In this document: piece by piece, positions 8,557 to 17,615 of the stretch | Layout: the number at the start of each line of letters is the position of its first letter | How positions within the stretch are numbered: the stretch's first letter is position 1 | Assembly: GCA_964547945.1 (NCBI GenBank) | Contig: CAZJPL010000001.1 | Span: 7,151-71,150, forward strand | DNA from: CALUXS01 sp964547945 | Lineage (GTDB): Bacteria; Bacillota_I; Bacilli_A; Acholeplasmatales; Anaeroplasmataceae | Direction of reading: 5' to 3' | Length of the DNA: 64,000 bases | Notes under the pieces: generated by a model | What the model was told of the DNA's origin: nothing | Database searches by the model: none | The model's input: the letters and a program-made list of their open reading frames with translations, nothing else | Program-made: the position numbers and the translations under genes

Positions 8557-10416
8557 TTAATTATCATATTTATAAATTAAAGTAAAGGTATTTATAGTTA
8601 CTCTTGGTTGAGTACCATAAACTACTATAGCAACATAACCCGTTTTAGTTTCATCAAAGGTATAACTAATAGTTCCGTAAGTATCAACAGTACTATCTAT
8701 ACCTAATTCCGTTACTTTTTCATAGGTTATATCATCACTTGAATATAAAATAGCTGCCCCAGATATGTTAGCATAAACTCTACCTATATCTAGCTCTATG
8801 CTATATAAATCTTCAACCTTAAATACTAATACCGAGTACTTAGTCCAACTATCTACATTATACTTAATATCTACATCAGCATTATAATTGTTATTATTAG
8901 CTCCTATTATAAAACCACTCATAGTACTATAGTTAGAAGCATAGAATTCAACTCCATCAATTGTTACAGTAGCCCCAGTACTTGAATAACTTGTTCCTGT
9001 AGATGGGAAGTTACTATATAAATCATAAGTAACACTTTCATAACCTAATAATTTATTATATTCAGCTATCTTACTAGTTAATAAATCATAGTTAGTAATC
9101 TTAGTCTTATCAGCAGCTGATAAAGCTTCATATCTAGCTGATAATTCATCTAATAAATCTTTATCATCTAAAGTAATAGTTTTATCTCTTAATGTTTCAA
9201 TATCAGTAATTAAATCACTTACTGTAGTATCTACTTCAGTATCAACAGATTCAACTATAGATAATACATTTTCTTCAGTTACTCCTAGTTCTTCACTTTC
9301 TTCTGTATATAAATAATATACAAATTCAGGATGATCTATATAAGGATTTCTATTACCTTGATATGAATAAACTACTTCATTACGATATATTTCTTCTTCA
9401 GATACAGGATCTTCATAATGCCATTTTACTAAAGTATCTAACATACCTAGTACTGGACTTCCACTACTATAATTACCTGAATTATCTAGAGTTAAAGTTA
9501 ATTCACTATCACTATATCTAGTAACCATGTAAAATAACATTCTAGCTACATCACCTTTAACTTCATCTCTAGGTTCAAATACAATACTAGTCCATGAATT
9601 ACCATATGAATCAGTATTAGTAGGGTTATCTATTTCATCAAAATAACTATTACTTCTACTACTATTAATATTCTTTTCACTAGCTCTTAAATGATGAGCA
9701 TCTGAATAAGCTGTATATGATTCACTATCAAATCCATATGATTTAGCCCATACATGTTCTCTATTCCATACTACACTGCTACTTGAACTACCATCTCTAG
9801 CATCCTTATCAATGGCAATACCTGTATAAAGACAAGTTATATGATCTTCATCATATGCATCAGATTCTTGTAGTACTGTCCATACTTCAGAATATGATAA
9901 TTCATAAGTATGAGTAGATACTATAATCTCGTTTAATACTTCGAAGAAATTATCAAAATTACCAGTTAAATCACTGTAATATCCAGTATATGTTACTTCA
10001 CTTGGAATAGTTGTATCTCCACTAGTAGTTGTCCCACCTTCATTACCTGAACTAGATGAAGATAAAGCTAATACAACAACATCAAAATCAGTATATCTAT
10101 TATTGTTGTTATAAGTAATACTAGCTTCTAAAGATACACTTACAGCAGATTCAGTTTGTGTTACTTTAGCTGTACTACCACTAATAACAATAGCACTATT
10201 ATCACTTTCCCAAGTAACATCTACTGTATATGTTTCATAAGTAACTGATATTGTCAAAGTAAAGTCTTCACTAACCTCACTAGGTATATCAAATTCCTCT
10301 ACTAATTTAATTAATTCATCAGCTATTTCACTAGATGATATAACTTCAGTATTATTACATCCAGTTAAGCCAATAAATACTAATATAAATAAAATAAATG
10401 TATAAATCTTTTTCAT
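8557..10416 (-). CDS. Secreted endonuclease I-family nuclease lipoprotein
   Basis: The lipoprotein signal has lipobox LTGC. An N-terminal Ig-like segment (about residues 30-125) includes VTWESDNSAIV. The catalytic region, about residues 150-370, is an EndA/NucM-type His-Me-finger nuclease with WNREHVWAKSYG, SDAHHLRASEKNINSSRS and later EPRDEVKGDVARMLFY. The last 130 residues are a beta-sandwich-like domain. At 619 residues it is much longer than E. coli EndA because of the accessory domains. Predicted activity is Mg-dependent cleavage of extracellular DNA or RNA at the cell surface. It is last in a run of three surface lipoproteins behind an ABC importer, and a terminator separates it from the preceding gene, so its expression may be partly uncoupled. 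Confidence 0.88.
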   Translation of the reverse strand: MKKIYTFILFILVFIGLTGCNNTEVISSSEIADELIKLVEEFDIPSEVSEDFTLTISVTYETYTVDVTWESDNSAIVISGSTAKVTQTESAVSVSLEASITYNNNNRYTDFDVVVLALSSSSSGNEGGTTTSGDTTIPSEVTYTGYYSDLTGNFDNFFEVLNEIIVSTHTYELSYSEVWTVLQESDAYDEDHITCLYTGIAIDKDARDGSSSSSVVWNREHVWAKSYGFDSESYTAYSDAHHLRASEKNINSSRSNSYFDEIDNPTNTDSYGNSWTSIVFEPRDEVKGDVARMLFYMVTRYSDSELTLTLDNSGNYSSGSPVLGMLDTLVKWHYEDPVSEEEIYRNEVVYSYQGNRNPYIDHPEFVYYLYTEESEELGVTEENVLSIVESVDTEVDTTVSDLITDIETLRDKTITLDDKDLLDELSARYEALSAADKTKITNYDLLTSKIAEYNKLLGYESVTYDLYSNFPSTGTSYSSTGATVTIDGVEFYASNYSTMSGFIIGANNNNYNADVDIKYNVDSWTKYSVLVFKVEDLYSIELDIGRVYANISGAAILYSSDDITYEKVTELGIDSTVDTYGTISYTFDETKTGYVAIVVYGTQPRVTINTFTLIYKYDN

Positions 10417-10432
10417 TTATAGCTCCTTATTA

Positions 10433-10471
10433 TAAAAACAAGGAAAGAGAGTTGTTTTTCTCCCTTTCCTT
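10433..10471 (-). terminator. Intra-cluster terminator/attenuator
   Basis: A 12-bp stem (AAGGAAAGGGAG / CTCTCTTTCCTT, one G-U) is followed by GTTTTTAT on the minus strand. It lies between the OB-domain lipoprotein and the endonuclease gene and may reduce read-through into the latter. Confidence 0.75.
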
Positions 10472-10489
10472 TATTGTTTTTCTCAAATA

Positions 10490-12970
10490 TTATTCAGCAA
10501 AATAAACATTAATGCTTGTAATATAACAACGAGCATTTTCTGTACTTGCACATTGAATAGTAAATGAAGTAATTCCTTCAGCATATTCTATAGTGTATGT
10601 AGTAGGAGTATCAGAAGATGTTAGAAGTTCATCAGAACCAGTTACTGATAATGACGCTTCATAAGAAGTACTATGAGAATAGAAGGTAATTTCTATACTA
10701 GCAATTGTTGCCCCCCCAGATACTGTAAAAGTCATTGAGGTACCATTACCATCAGAAACGTTTAAATTTGGATATAACCTTAATACTCCTTCTGTTGTAG
10801 CAAATACAGTTGAAGATCCAGAGTTTTGAGCTGTCGTAACAGTCCAAACTTCAGAGTCTAAATTAACTGAGCTAGCATAATTAACGCTTGCATCACTTAA
10901 ATTTCCGTTAGATGCAACGGTGGCTTTTATAACAGCATCTGCATCTGATACGTTTTCGTCTTCAGAACCTTCTTCGCTATCTCCAGGTTCAGCTTCAGCC
11001 ACTAACACGATATCACTTTCTGAAAGTGGACAAATTTCATATATTTTGCTTGAATTATACCAAGTATAATAACCAGAAACAGTATAAGTATTTCCTACAA
11101 CAAATAATTGACTAGGTGTGAAACTGCTATAAATTGTAGAATCTTTATATATAGTTATTTCATTATCGCCAACTGTAAGAACTACTGAAGAGCTAGAAAC
11201 TGATTTTACAACACCAGTAACAGAAACATATCCACCTTGATATGTGTCAGTATCTACACCACTAGAAACTGCTTCTGTAATATCAGTAGCTGTTGGAAAA
11301 TTATTTCCTACACTTACTACTGTAACAGTATCAATACTTGTAGGGACAATTTCATGTACATTATTATAAATAGCTTTTGTTCCGCTTATAGTTAATTCGT
11401 TACCAACTACGAATTTACTTTCAAATTCTGTTTGATCAACTCCATACCAATATACATAGTAACCACCAACAGAATCGCTTGTTAAATAAGCATAACAATA
11501 TGAACTTCTACATCCTACTGCGTATACTATACCAGTAACAGTAATTGAATCGCCATCTTCAGCATTATAATATGTATCATATTCAGATGAATATTCTTTA
11601 AGAGAGAATGTAAATTCAATAGTGTCTGTAGCTGTTCCTAAATCATCATCACTTACAGTAATAGTTGCTTTTAAAGTAACAACTACTTCATCTGATGGAT
11701 AATCTACTATAGTTAATACATTGCCTTCTGTGCTTACATATTCACTATCAGCTGACCATTCTACAGTTACTCTTGAATCATCAGATTGATATAATGAAAC
11801 TGCTTCATATTCACTAGTTTTTGTAATAACTGAAGGAATTGAAGTTGCAGAATTTAACTTCATTGTTTCAGTATAAAGAACAGATTCTGCTGTTTCTTCT
11901 ACTTTAGTAATAGTAAGATCATCAGTATCTACTAATACAACTTGCCATGTACCATTATAGTTAGTTAAGTAACCTTTAACATCAATTATATCATTGATTG
12001 TTAATTCATTAGATGTAAGATAATCACTTACTTCTTGGAAGTATGCTAATTTAGTTGCTGATGAAGTACTTTCAAATAAATATGAATTTAAAGCAACAGT
12101 AAATGTCTTACCACCTAATTCAGCAGTAATAATAGTTTGAGTTGAACCAGATACACTAACTCCTGATACACTTGTAACAGTCGCTCCTGTTAATTCAACA
12201 TACATACCTGTTTTATATAATAATATGTCGCCATAATCATCAGTATTATCATTTATAAAATCTTCATTTAAATTATAAGCACCTTGATCTACATATGCTG
12301 TTAAATCAGATTCTATAGTGATTGAAGCACCTGAACCAATTTGATGACCTTGATTATAAACATCTTTTGAACCAGAAATAGTAATAGCTGTACCAACTGA
12401 TAATGAATCATATACATCTTGAGAAGCTGATGCTCTAAATGCATAGAAACCACCTAAATAATTTGAATCAGTCATATATAAACAGAAATTACTATAGCTT
12501 GCACTATATTCACCTAAATAAGTAATATAACCAGTGATACTTACTGATGAACCTGATGCAGCATCATAGAAGTTAGTAACTACTTCTTGAGGATCTACTG
12601 CAGCTGTTATTTTTACTCTAAATTGTTTAGTAGCTGTTTCTTTATTGTATGTCAATGTAGCTGTAAAATAAGCTCTTACATCATCTTCTTGACGATTAAC
12701 AACAGCTGTATAAGTTCCATCACTATTAGCAGTGAAAGATATATAATCTTCAGATCCTTCATCAGCTGCCCAAGTAACAGTAGCAGTAGCACTACCTGCT
12801 GTTATAGAACCAGGAACAGTAAAGTTCGCTGCTACTTCTTGACCATCTTCAGTTAGTATTAATCTACTAATAAGATCTTCTGCTGTATAGTCATCACTAC
12901 ATGATGCTAAAGTGAAAACCCCAAGTAATACCAAAGCTAAAGCTGTGAATAACTTTGTAATTTTTTTCAT
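10490..12970 (-). CDS. Large surface lipoprotein with alternating Ig-like and YhcR-type OB-fold domains
   Basis: The lipoprotein signal ends TLASC. The architecture repeats: an Ig-like domain (about residues 30-130), an OB-fold like those of Bacillus YhcR (about 135-225; SVSITGYITYLGEY...YDSLSVGTAITISGS), a second OB segment (about 230-360), another Ig-like domain (about 375-455), and two more OB segments (about 465-555, with SITVTGIVYAVG, and 560-660, with YVSVTGVVKSVS). An acidic linker then leads to a C-terminal beta-sandwich (about 690-826). No nuclease catalytic motif is visible. OB folds of this type accompany extracellular nucleases, so a nucleic-acid-capturing scaffold is the natural reading. 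It sits between the SNase-type and EndA-type nuclease genes in one operon. Binding is inferred from the family, not shown. Confidence 0.75.
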   Translation of the reverse strand: MKKITKLFTALALVLLGVFTLASCSDDYTAEDLISRLILTEDGQEVAANFTVPGSITAGSATATVTWAADEGSEDYISFTANSDGTYTAVVNRQEDDVRAYFTATLTYNKETATKQFRVKITAAVDPQEVVTNFYDAASGSSVSITGYITYLGEYSASYSNFCLYMTDSNYLGGFYAFRASASQDVYDSLSVGTAITISGSKDVYNQGHQIGSGASITIESDLTAYVDQGAYNLNEDFINDNTDDYGDILLYKTGMYVELTGATVTSVSGVSVSGSTQTIITAELGGKTFTVALNSYLFESTSSATKLAYFQEVSDYLTSNELTINDIIDVKGYLTNYNGTWQVVLVDTDDLTITKVEETAESVLYTETMKLNSATSIPSVITKTSEYEAVSLYQSDDSRVTVEWSADSEYVSTEGNVLTIVDYPSDEVVVTLKATITVSDDDLGTATDTIEFTFSLKEYSSEYDTYYNAEDGDSITVTGIVYAVGCRSSYCYAYLTSDSVGGYYVYWYGVDQTEFESKFVVGNELTISGTKAIYNNVHEIVPTSIDTVTVVSVGNNFPTATDITEAVSSGVDTDTYQGGYVSVTGVVKSVSSSSVVLTVGDNEITIYKDSTIYSSFTPSQLFVVGNTYTVSGYYTWYNSSKIYEICPLSESDIVLVAEAEPGDSEEGSEDENVSDADAVIKATVASNGNLSDASVNYASSVNLDSEVWTVTTAQNSGSSTVFATTEGVLRLYPNLNVSDGNGTSMTFTVSGGATIASIEITFYSHSTSYEASLSVTGSDELLTSSDTPTTYTIEYAEGITSFTIQCASTENARCYITSINVYFAE

Positions 12971-12999
12971 TTTATTCTCCTTGTTTTTTGTATTTATGA

Positions 13000-14205
13000 T
13001 TAAGAAACTATCTTTAATTCACTAAAATTATTAACTACGAAACTAATCTCCATATCGCTAGAACTTGTTCCGTTTACATTAAATCCAAACACAGAAATTT
13101 CATGACCAATATAATCTTGGATATTAATTTCTTCTGTTATTTCAACAGTAAATGTAACATATACTATGCCAGCACTTTCTTGATTTATTCTATAAGTAGT
13201 ACCAGTGAATGTATAAGTTGTTCCATCATTTGTAACATCTGTTACAGTAATATTTTCAAAAGCAAAACTAGGTTTAGAAACATTTGAACCCATACCAAAG
13301 GTTAAATAATAACCTGCTGTTACTATTGATGATGAGTAGGTTACAGTTGAACCATATTGAACACCTGAAATTTGCCAATTACCATAATATTGCTGAACAG
13401 TTCCTACAACAATAACTCTATTACCTTGATTTTTCAAGATAGCTGCTGAGGTATTGTGTAAGTAAACAGTAATACTATAATATTCACCATCAATATAATC
13501 AGTTAAAGTTATATAGGAATTATCATAGTAATCAGAAATATAACCTTCTACAGAAACCATCATGTTAACTAGGTCTTCTATATTTTCAAGTAAAGATTTT
13601 ACATCATAACTAGTTGGAGTGTCTGAGAATAATGGATCATCTTCATCAGACCAAATATGTAATGAATTATTTTTAGCATATGTTTGAGCTTCTGCAAAAT
13701 AATCAGCATATTTTCCTTGACCAACTGCTGTACTTTCTGAATAACCATTTTGAACTAATTCAAGGTTAAGATTACGATATTCAGCATCTTCACTTGATTT
13801 ATACCATACATAGCCTAAATAACGACCATAAGAATCTGTACGAGAACCACTTGCAGGTTCATATTCTAATACTATGCTAACAGCACTTTCTAATTTTTCT
13901 TTAGTAAAATTAGAAGCTGCTAAACCCCATTTTTCAACATCGCCAGTAGATTCTGGGGTGTCAATACCATAGAATCTAAGTGTGACAGTCCCCGCAGAAT
14001 CTGAAAATCTAGCTGTATCGCCATCAGTTACTGACAATAAAGTCACTTCACCGATGCCGTCATTTATAAAAGATAAACCTTCAAAATCACTTTCTAATTT
14101 TAAAGTACCTGTAACATCATCTGTTGTAGATGAACAACTTGTTAAACCTAATGCACCACTAAATAAAATGACAAGACAAACTAACCATTTTATTGTTTTT
14201 CTCAT
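13000..14205 (-). CDS. Thermonuclease (staphylococcal nuclease-like) lipoprotein with OB-type C-terminus
   Basis: Lipobox LTSC is followed by an SNase domain at about residues 50-190. VTDGDTARF supplies the Ca-binding Asp region, LRFYGIDTPES the first Arg/Glu region and DSYGRYLGYVWY the second Arg region. The remaining ~200 residues are beta-rich OB-like segments (VNMMVSVEGYISDYYDN and following). Predicted activity is Ca-dependent endo/exonucleolytic cleavage of DNA and RNA outside the cell. It starts 6 bp after the stop of the ABC binding-protein gene, so the nuclease and importer are one transcript. SNase-family genes beside ABC importers are also described in mycoplasmas (Mhp379-type loci). 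Confidence 0.9.
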   Translation of the reverse strand: MRKTIKWLVCLVILFSGALGLTSCSSTTDDVTGTLKLESDFEGLSFINDGIGEVTLLSVTDGDTARFSDSAGTVTLRFYGIDTPESTGDVEKWGLAASNFTKEKLESAVSIVLEYEPASGSRTDSYGRYLGYVWYKSSEDAEYRNLNLELVQNGYSESTAVGQGKYADYFAEAQTYAKNNSLHIWSDEDDPLFSDTPTSYDVKSLLENIEDLVNMMVSVEGYISDYYDNSYITLTDYIDGEYYSITVYLHNTSAAILKNQGNRVIVVGTVQQYYGNWQISGVQYGSTVTYSSSIVTAGYYLTFGMGSNVSKPSFAFENITVTDVTNDGTTYTFTGTTYRINQESAGIVYVTFTVEITEEINIQDYIGHEISVFGFNVNGTSSSDMEISFVVNNFSELKIVS

Positions 14206-14211
14206 AATTAC

Positions 14212-15615
14212 CTAGAATGTACATTCATCGTATGCATCTTGTAATGCATCTTTTGGATCAGTTCCATTTAATACATACACTAAAGCATAACCGATTTGTG
14301 TACGTGCAGTATTTGAACCACTGAATGCAGGAGATACGAAGTACATATCATAATTTTCTAATGCGAAATTAATTGTTTGAGCAATTAAATCATCTGATGA
14401 TGATAACCATTCACTATAAGGAACTGCTACACCTTCAGAATCTTCTATAGTAACTGAAGTAACATCTTGAGCACTTAATCTAACAGGAATATAACCAGAT
14501 TGTGCTGAGAATTCAGCTTGGAATTCTGGTTCTAATAACATTTTTACAAATTCCCAAGTTGCTCTTTCTTTATCATCATCACCTTGGTCTAACATAACAA
14601 GAGAAGGACCTTGGTTAATTGATTTAGGATTAGTAGGATCTACTTGTGGAATTGATGTAACTCCAACTTCAAAATCATCAGAATCTTGATAGCTTGCACC
14701 AGCTGAAGAACCAATTGAGAATACACATGATTCTATAGTATATACATAATCACTCGCTGATGAATTTGTAGTTTGTCTAGATACTGTAAATAAGTTAGAT
14801 GTATAAGAACCATAAATATCTTGAACAGTATATAAACCTTGATCAAAATATTCTTTTAATGTAGTAAGTAAACCTGCAACATCATCATTATTGAATAAAT
14901 AATATGGTGATTCAGATGAAGTATAATCATAACCATATTGTTCACATAAAGTTATCATCCAGTTATCAACACTATCATAACCCATTGGAACCCATTCTGA
15001 ATAAACACTATTTTTAATTTTAGAGCATACATCCCAGAATGTTTCCCAAGTCCAGTTATCTATATCATCAACTGTTTCTTGATCTAAAACGCCTCTTTCT
15101 ACTAAATCTTCTAATGCATCAATATTGTAATACATAACTTCTGTTGATTTAGAGAAAGGAACTGTATACATACCATCTTCAATTGAAGAACCACCAAAAG
15201 CTTCATAACCTTCAGCCCAATAACCTTCAATAAAATCAGCTATTTCTTCATCAGTATAACCAATTTCATCATCAAGAATGAACTCACTTAAATCAACAAC
15301 TACATTTGCTTCTAAATATTCAGCAACGTGATCTGGATAGCAATATGCTAAATCAGGTAAATTACCTGTAGCTAAATCAGCAATAACTGCTTCTTTAACG
15401 CCATCATAACCACCACTTATTACAGTTACATCAACTTGATAATCATCATGAGTTGAATTAAACTCTTCTGCTACTGCTTCAAGCAATGGTGATAAACTTG
15501 TACCTGCTGAAGTATAGAAGGTAATCGTATTATCTGATGAAGATCCACATGAAGCAAGTGAAAAAACTCCCAAACCAGCTAATACCAAAGAAGTAAACAA
15601 TTTTGAATGTTTCAT
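14212..15615 (-). CDS. ABC importer substrate-binding lipoprotein (CUT1/family 1 type)
   Basis: The 467-residue protein has lipobox SLASC and a family-1 extracellular solute-binding fold (ITFYTSAGTSLSPLLEAVAEEF at the mature N-terminus, then GNLPDLAYCYP and KSTEVMYYNIDAL). By family it would be called a sugar or glycerol-3-phosphate binding protein. However, its operon contains no carbohydrate enzymes and instead continues directly into secreted nucleases, so oligonucleotides, nucleotides or nucleosides are reasonable alternative ligands. That reassignment is inference from context. The two permeases and the ATPase lie immediately upstream. Confidence 0.85.
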   Translation of the reverse strand: MKHSKLFTSLVLAGLGVFSLASCGSSSDNTITFYTSAGTSLSPLLEAVAEEFNSTHDDYQVDVTVISGGYDGVKEAVIADLATGNLPDLAYCYPDHVAEYLEANVVVDLSEFILDDEIGYTDEEIADFIEGYWAEGYEAFGGSSIEDGMYTVPFSKSTEVMYYNIDALEDLVERGVLDQETVDDIDNWTWETFWDVCSKIKNSVYSEWVPMGYDSVDNWMITLCEQYGYDYTSSESPYYLFNNDDVAGLLTTLKEYFDQGLYTVQDIYGSYTSNLFTVSRQTTNSSASDYVYTIESCVFSIGSSAGASYQDSDDFEVGVTSIPQVDPTNPKSINQGPSLVMLDQGDDDKERATWEFVKMLLEPEFQAEFSAQSGYIPVRLSAQDVTSVTIEDSEGVAVPYSEWLSSSDDLIAQTINFALENYDMYFVSPAFSGSNTARTQIGYALVYVLNGTDPKDALQDAYDECTF

Positions 15616-15672
15616 ATTTTCTCCTTTTATTTTTTGTTTAAATATATGTAATAAACTAGCTTATGCTAGATA

Positions 15673-16599
15673 TTACCCCTTAATACCACTTCTAGATACG
15701 CCACGCATAATATATTTTCTAAAACAGAAGAATAATATTAATAGTGGAATAGTTGTAATAACTGAAGCCGCCATTCTAATAGGGACAACAATATTACTAC
15801 TATCACCAGAAGCAGGATAACCACTTGAACTCATCCAGTTAGAAATAAGCTGATATGCTTTATTCTTATTAACTAATTGAGGCCAAATGTATGAGTTCCA
15901 TACACCTATAATCTTTAATAATAAGATTGATATTAAAGTAGGTGAAGCTAAAGGAACCATAACTTTAAATAAATATTTAAAATCAGACACACCATCTATT
16001 TTAGCTGCTTTATATAATTCATCAGGAACTTGTTTAAAAGTATTCCTTAATAAATAGATATAATAAACACTAATCATAAATGGTAAGATTAAAGCTGTTA
16101 AAGTATTTCTTAAATTCATATCTGATATAGTAACAAAGTTAGTGATTGTATATAATTCACCAGGAATCATCATTGTTGCTAATAACAAAGTGAATAGTAA
16201 ATTTTTTCCTTTAAACTCTAATCTAGCAAATGCATAAGCTGTAAATATTGTAACTAATAATCCAAGGCCTGTAGAAGTTATAGCAACTAATATTGTATTA
16301 ACAATAGCTGTTGAAAATGAACCTCCACCAGAGCTTGTATAAGTAAACGCATCAACATAATTTGACCACTGCAATGTTTCAGGAATCATATCTGTTATTT
16401 CAGTAAATGTACGATATTCTAAATCAGTCATAAGCGATGATAAAATCATGAATATGAATGGGAATACTGAACAAATTGCACATATAGTCAAAATTATATA
16501 TAAAACTGTTTGAGCTGTAATATGTGCAGCTAAACTTTTACGTTTTGTTCTTTTGACTTGAGTTTGATAAGATGTTTGATTAACTGTCGCTTGCATCAT
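15673..16599 (-). CDS. ABC importer permease, MalG/UgpE-like
   Basis: A 308-residue, six-helix permease with the CUT1-type EAA loop (ELYKAAKIDGVSDFKYLFKVMVPL, about residues 193-216) that contacts the ATPase. A second ATG three bases downstream is better spaced from the AGAGGTGA ribosome site, so the real start may be 16596. It is the partner of the MalF-like permease 8 bp upstream and feeds the same importer as the lipoprotein behind it. Confidence 0.88.
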   Translation of the reverse strand: MMQATVNQTSYQTQVKRTKRKSLAAHITAQTVLYIILTICAICSVFPFIFMILSSLMTDLEYRTFTEITDMIPETLQWSNYVDAFTYTSSGGGSFSTAIVNTILVAITSTGLGLLVTIFTAYAFARLEFKGKNLLFTLLLATMMIPGELYTITNFVTISDMNLRNTLTALILPFMISVYYIYLLRNTFKQVPDELYKAAKIDGVSDFKYLFKVMVPLASPTLISILLLKIIGVWNSYIWPQLVNKNKAYQLISNWMSSSGYPASGDSSNIVVPIRMAASVITTIPLLILFFCFRKYIMRGVSRSGIKG

Positions 16600-16607
16600 A
16601 TCACCTC

Positions 16608-17615
16608 TTAATAATGAACTGTCTTCTTACTAATCCATTGATTAATAAGAGTAAAGACTAAAATAATTCCAAATAGTATTAAAGCACCAGCAGATGCTAG
16701 ACCTAATCTACTATCTTCTAACATATCGTAGATGAAACCAACTATAGTATTCATCTCACCATTTATTTGACCCATATTAGTACCAAAGATACCTACGATT
16801 GATGTATATTCTTTAAATCCACCAATGAAACCTGTTACTACTAAATAAGATAAAATTGGTGAAATTAAAGGAACAGTAACATGCATCATAGTTCTAAATT
16901 GACTAGCTCCATCTATCTTAGCTGCTTCATAATATTGTTTATTAACACTTTGAAGAGCTGAGAAGATAATCAATATCTTAAATGGTAATGCTGCCCAAAT
17001 AGAATATAAGATAACTACAGTACGAGCAGCCCAATCAGAAGCTGAAGTATTAACCCATACTATAGGGTCTATTCCAAAGAAACTTAATAATGTATTAACA
17101 AAACCAATAGATGTAGCACCTTCAATAGTTCCACTCGAACTAACTACATTAAACATGGCCGAGAAAACAGCACCGATAGCTAAAGCGTTTGTTAAATATG
17201 GTAAGAAAAATACTGTTTGATATACTTTTTGTAACCATTTAATTGAATTTAGCCACACAGAAATTAACAAGGCTAAAATTGTTGAAATAGGTACTGATAT
17301 AAAAGCAAATAACAGTGTATTTATTAAGCATGTTTGAAAATTGCCATAAGAAATAACTTTAGTAAAGTTAGCAATTCCCCAACCATCAAATGCTTTAGTT
17401 GTAGATTTATAATCTTCCATAAATGCTGTAATACATGTTTTGATGATAGGATATACAGTAAATAATCCTATAAACACTAAAGCAGGAATTAAATATAAAT
17501 AACCTTTATTATGTTCAAAAGCTTTTCTAATTCTAACTTTTAAAGGTTTTTTATCAAATGGACTTTTTTCAACCACTAAGGCTTCATCTTGAACAACAAT
17601 GTTTTCTTGTTCCAT
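16608..17615 (-). CDS. ABC importer permease, MalF/UgpA-like
   Basis: A 335-residue membrane protein with a cytoplasmic N-terminal stretch of about 38 residues, then six helices and an EAA loop (QYYEAAKIDGASQFRTMMHVTVPL, about residues 225-248). Together with the next gene it would form the heterodimeric channel of a CUT1-type importer. Its start codon overlaps the stop of the ATPase gene (shared base at 17615), so the two are translationally coupled. Confidence 0.88.
   Translation of the reverse strand: MEQENIVVQDEALVVEKSPFDKKPLKVRIRKAFEHNKGYLYLIPALVFIGLFTVYPIIKTCITAFMEDYKSTTKAFDGWGIANFTKVISYGNFQTCLINTLLFAFISVPISTILALLISVWLNSIKWLQKVYQTVFFLPYLTNALAIGAVFSAMFNVVSSSGTIEGATSIGFVNTLLSFFGIDPIVWVNTSASDWAARTVVILYSIWAALPFKILIIFSALQSVNKQYYEAAKIDGASQFRTMMHVTVPLISPILSYLVVTGFIGGFKEYTSIVGIFGTNMGQINGEMNTIVGFIYDMLEDSRLGLASAGALILFGIILVFTLINQWISKKTVHY

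Noticed and set aside
12587..12856. Plus-strand open frame of 89 codons opposite the OB/Ig lipoprotein
   Set aside because: Antisense shadow of a well-supported gene; Cys/Ser-rich low-complexity product and no ribosome site.
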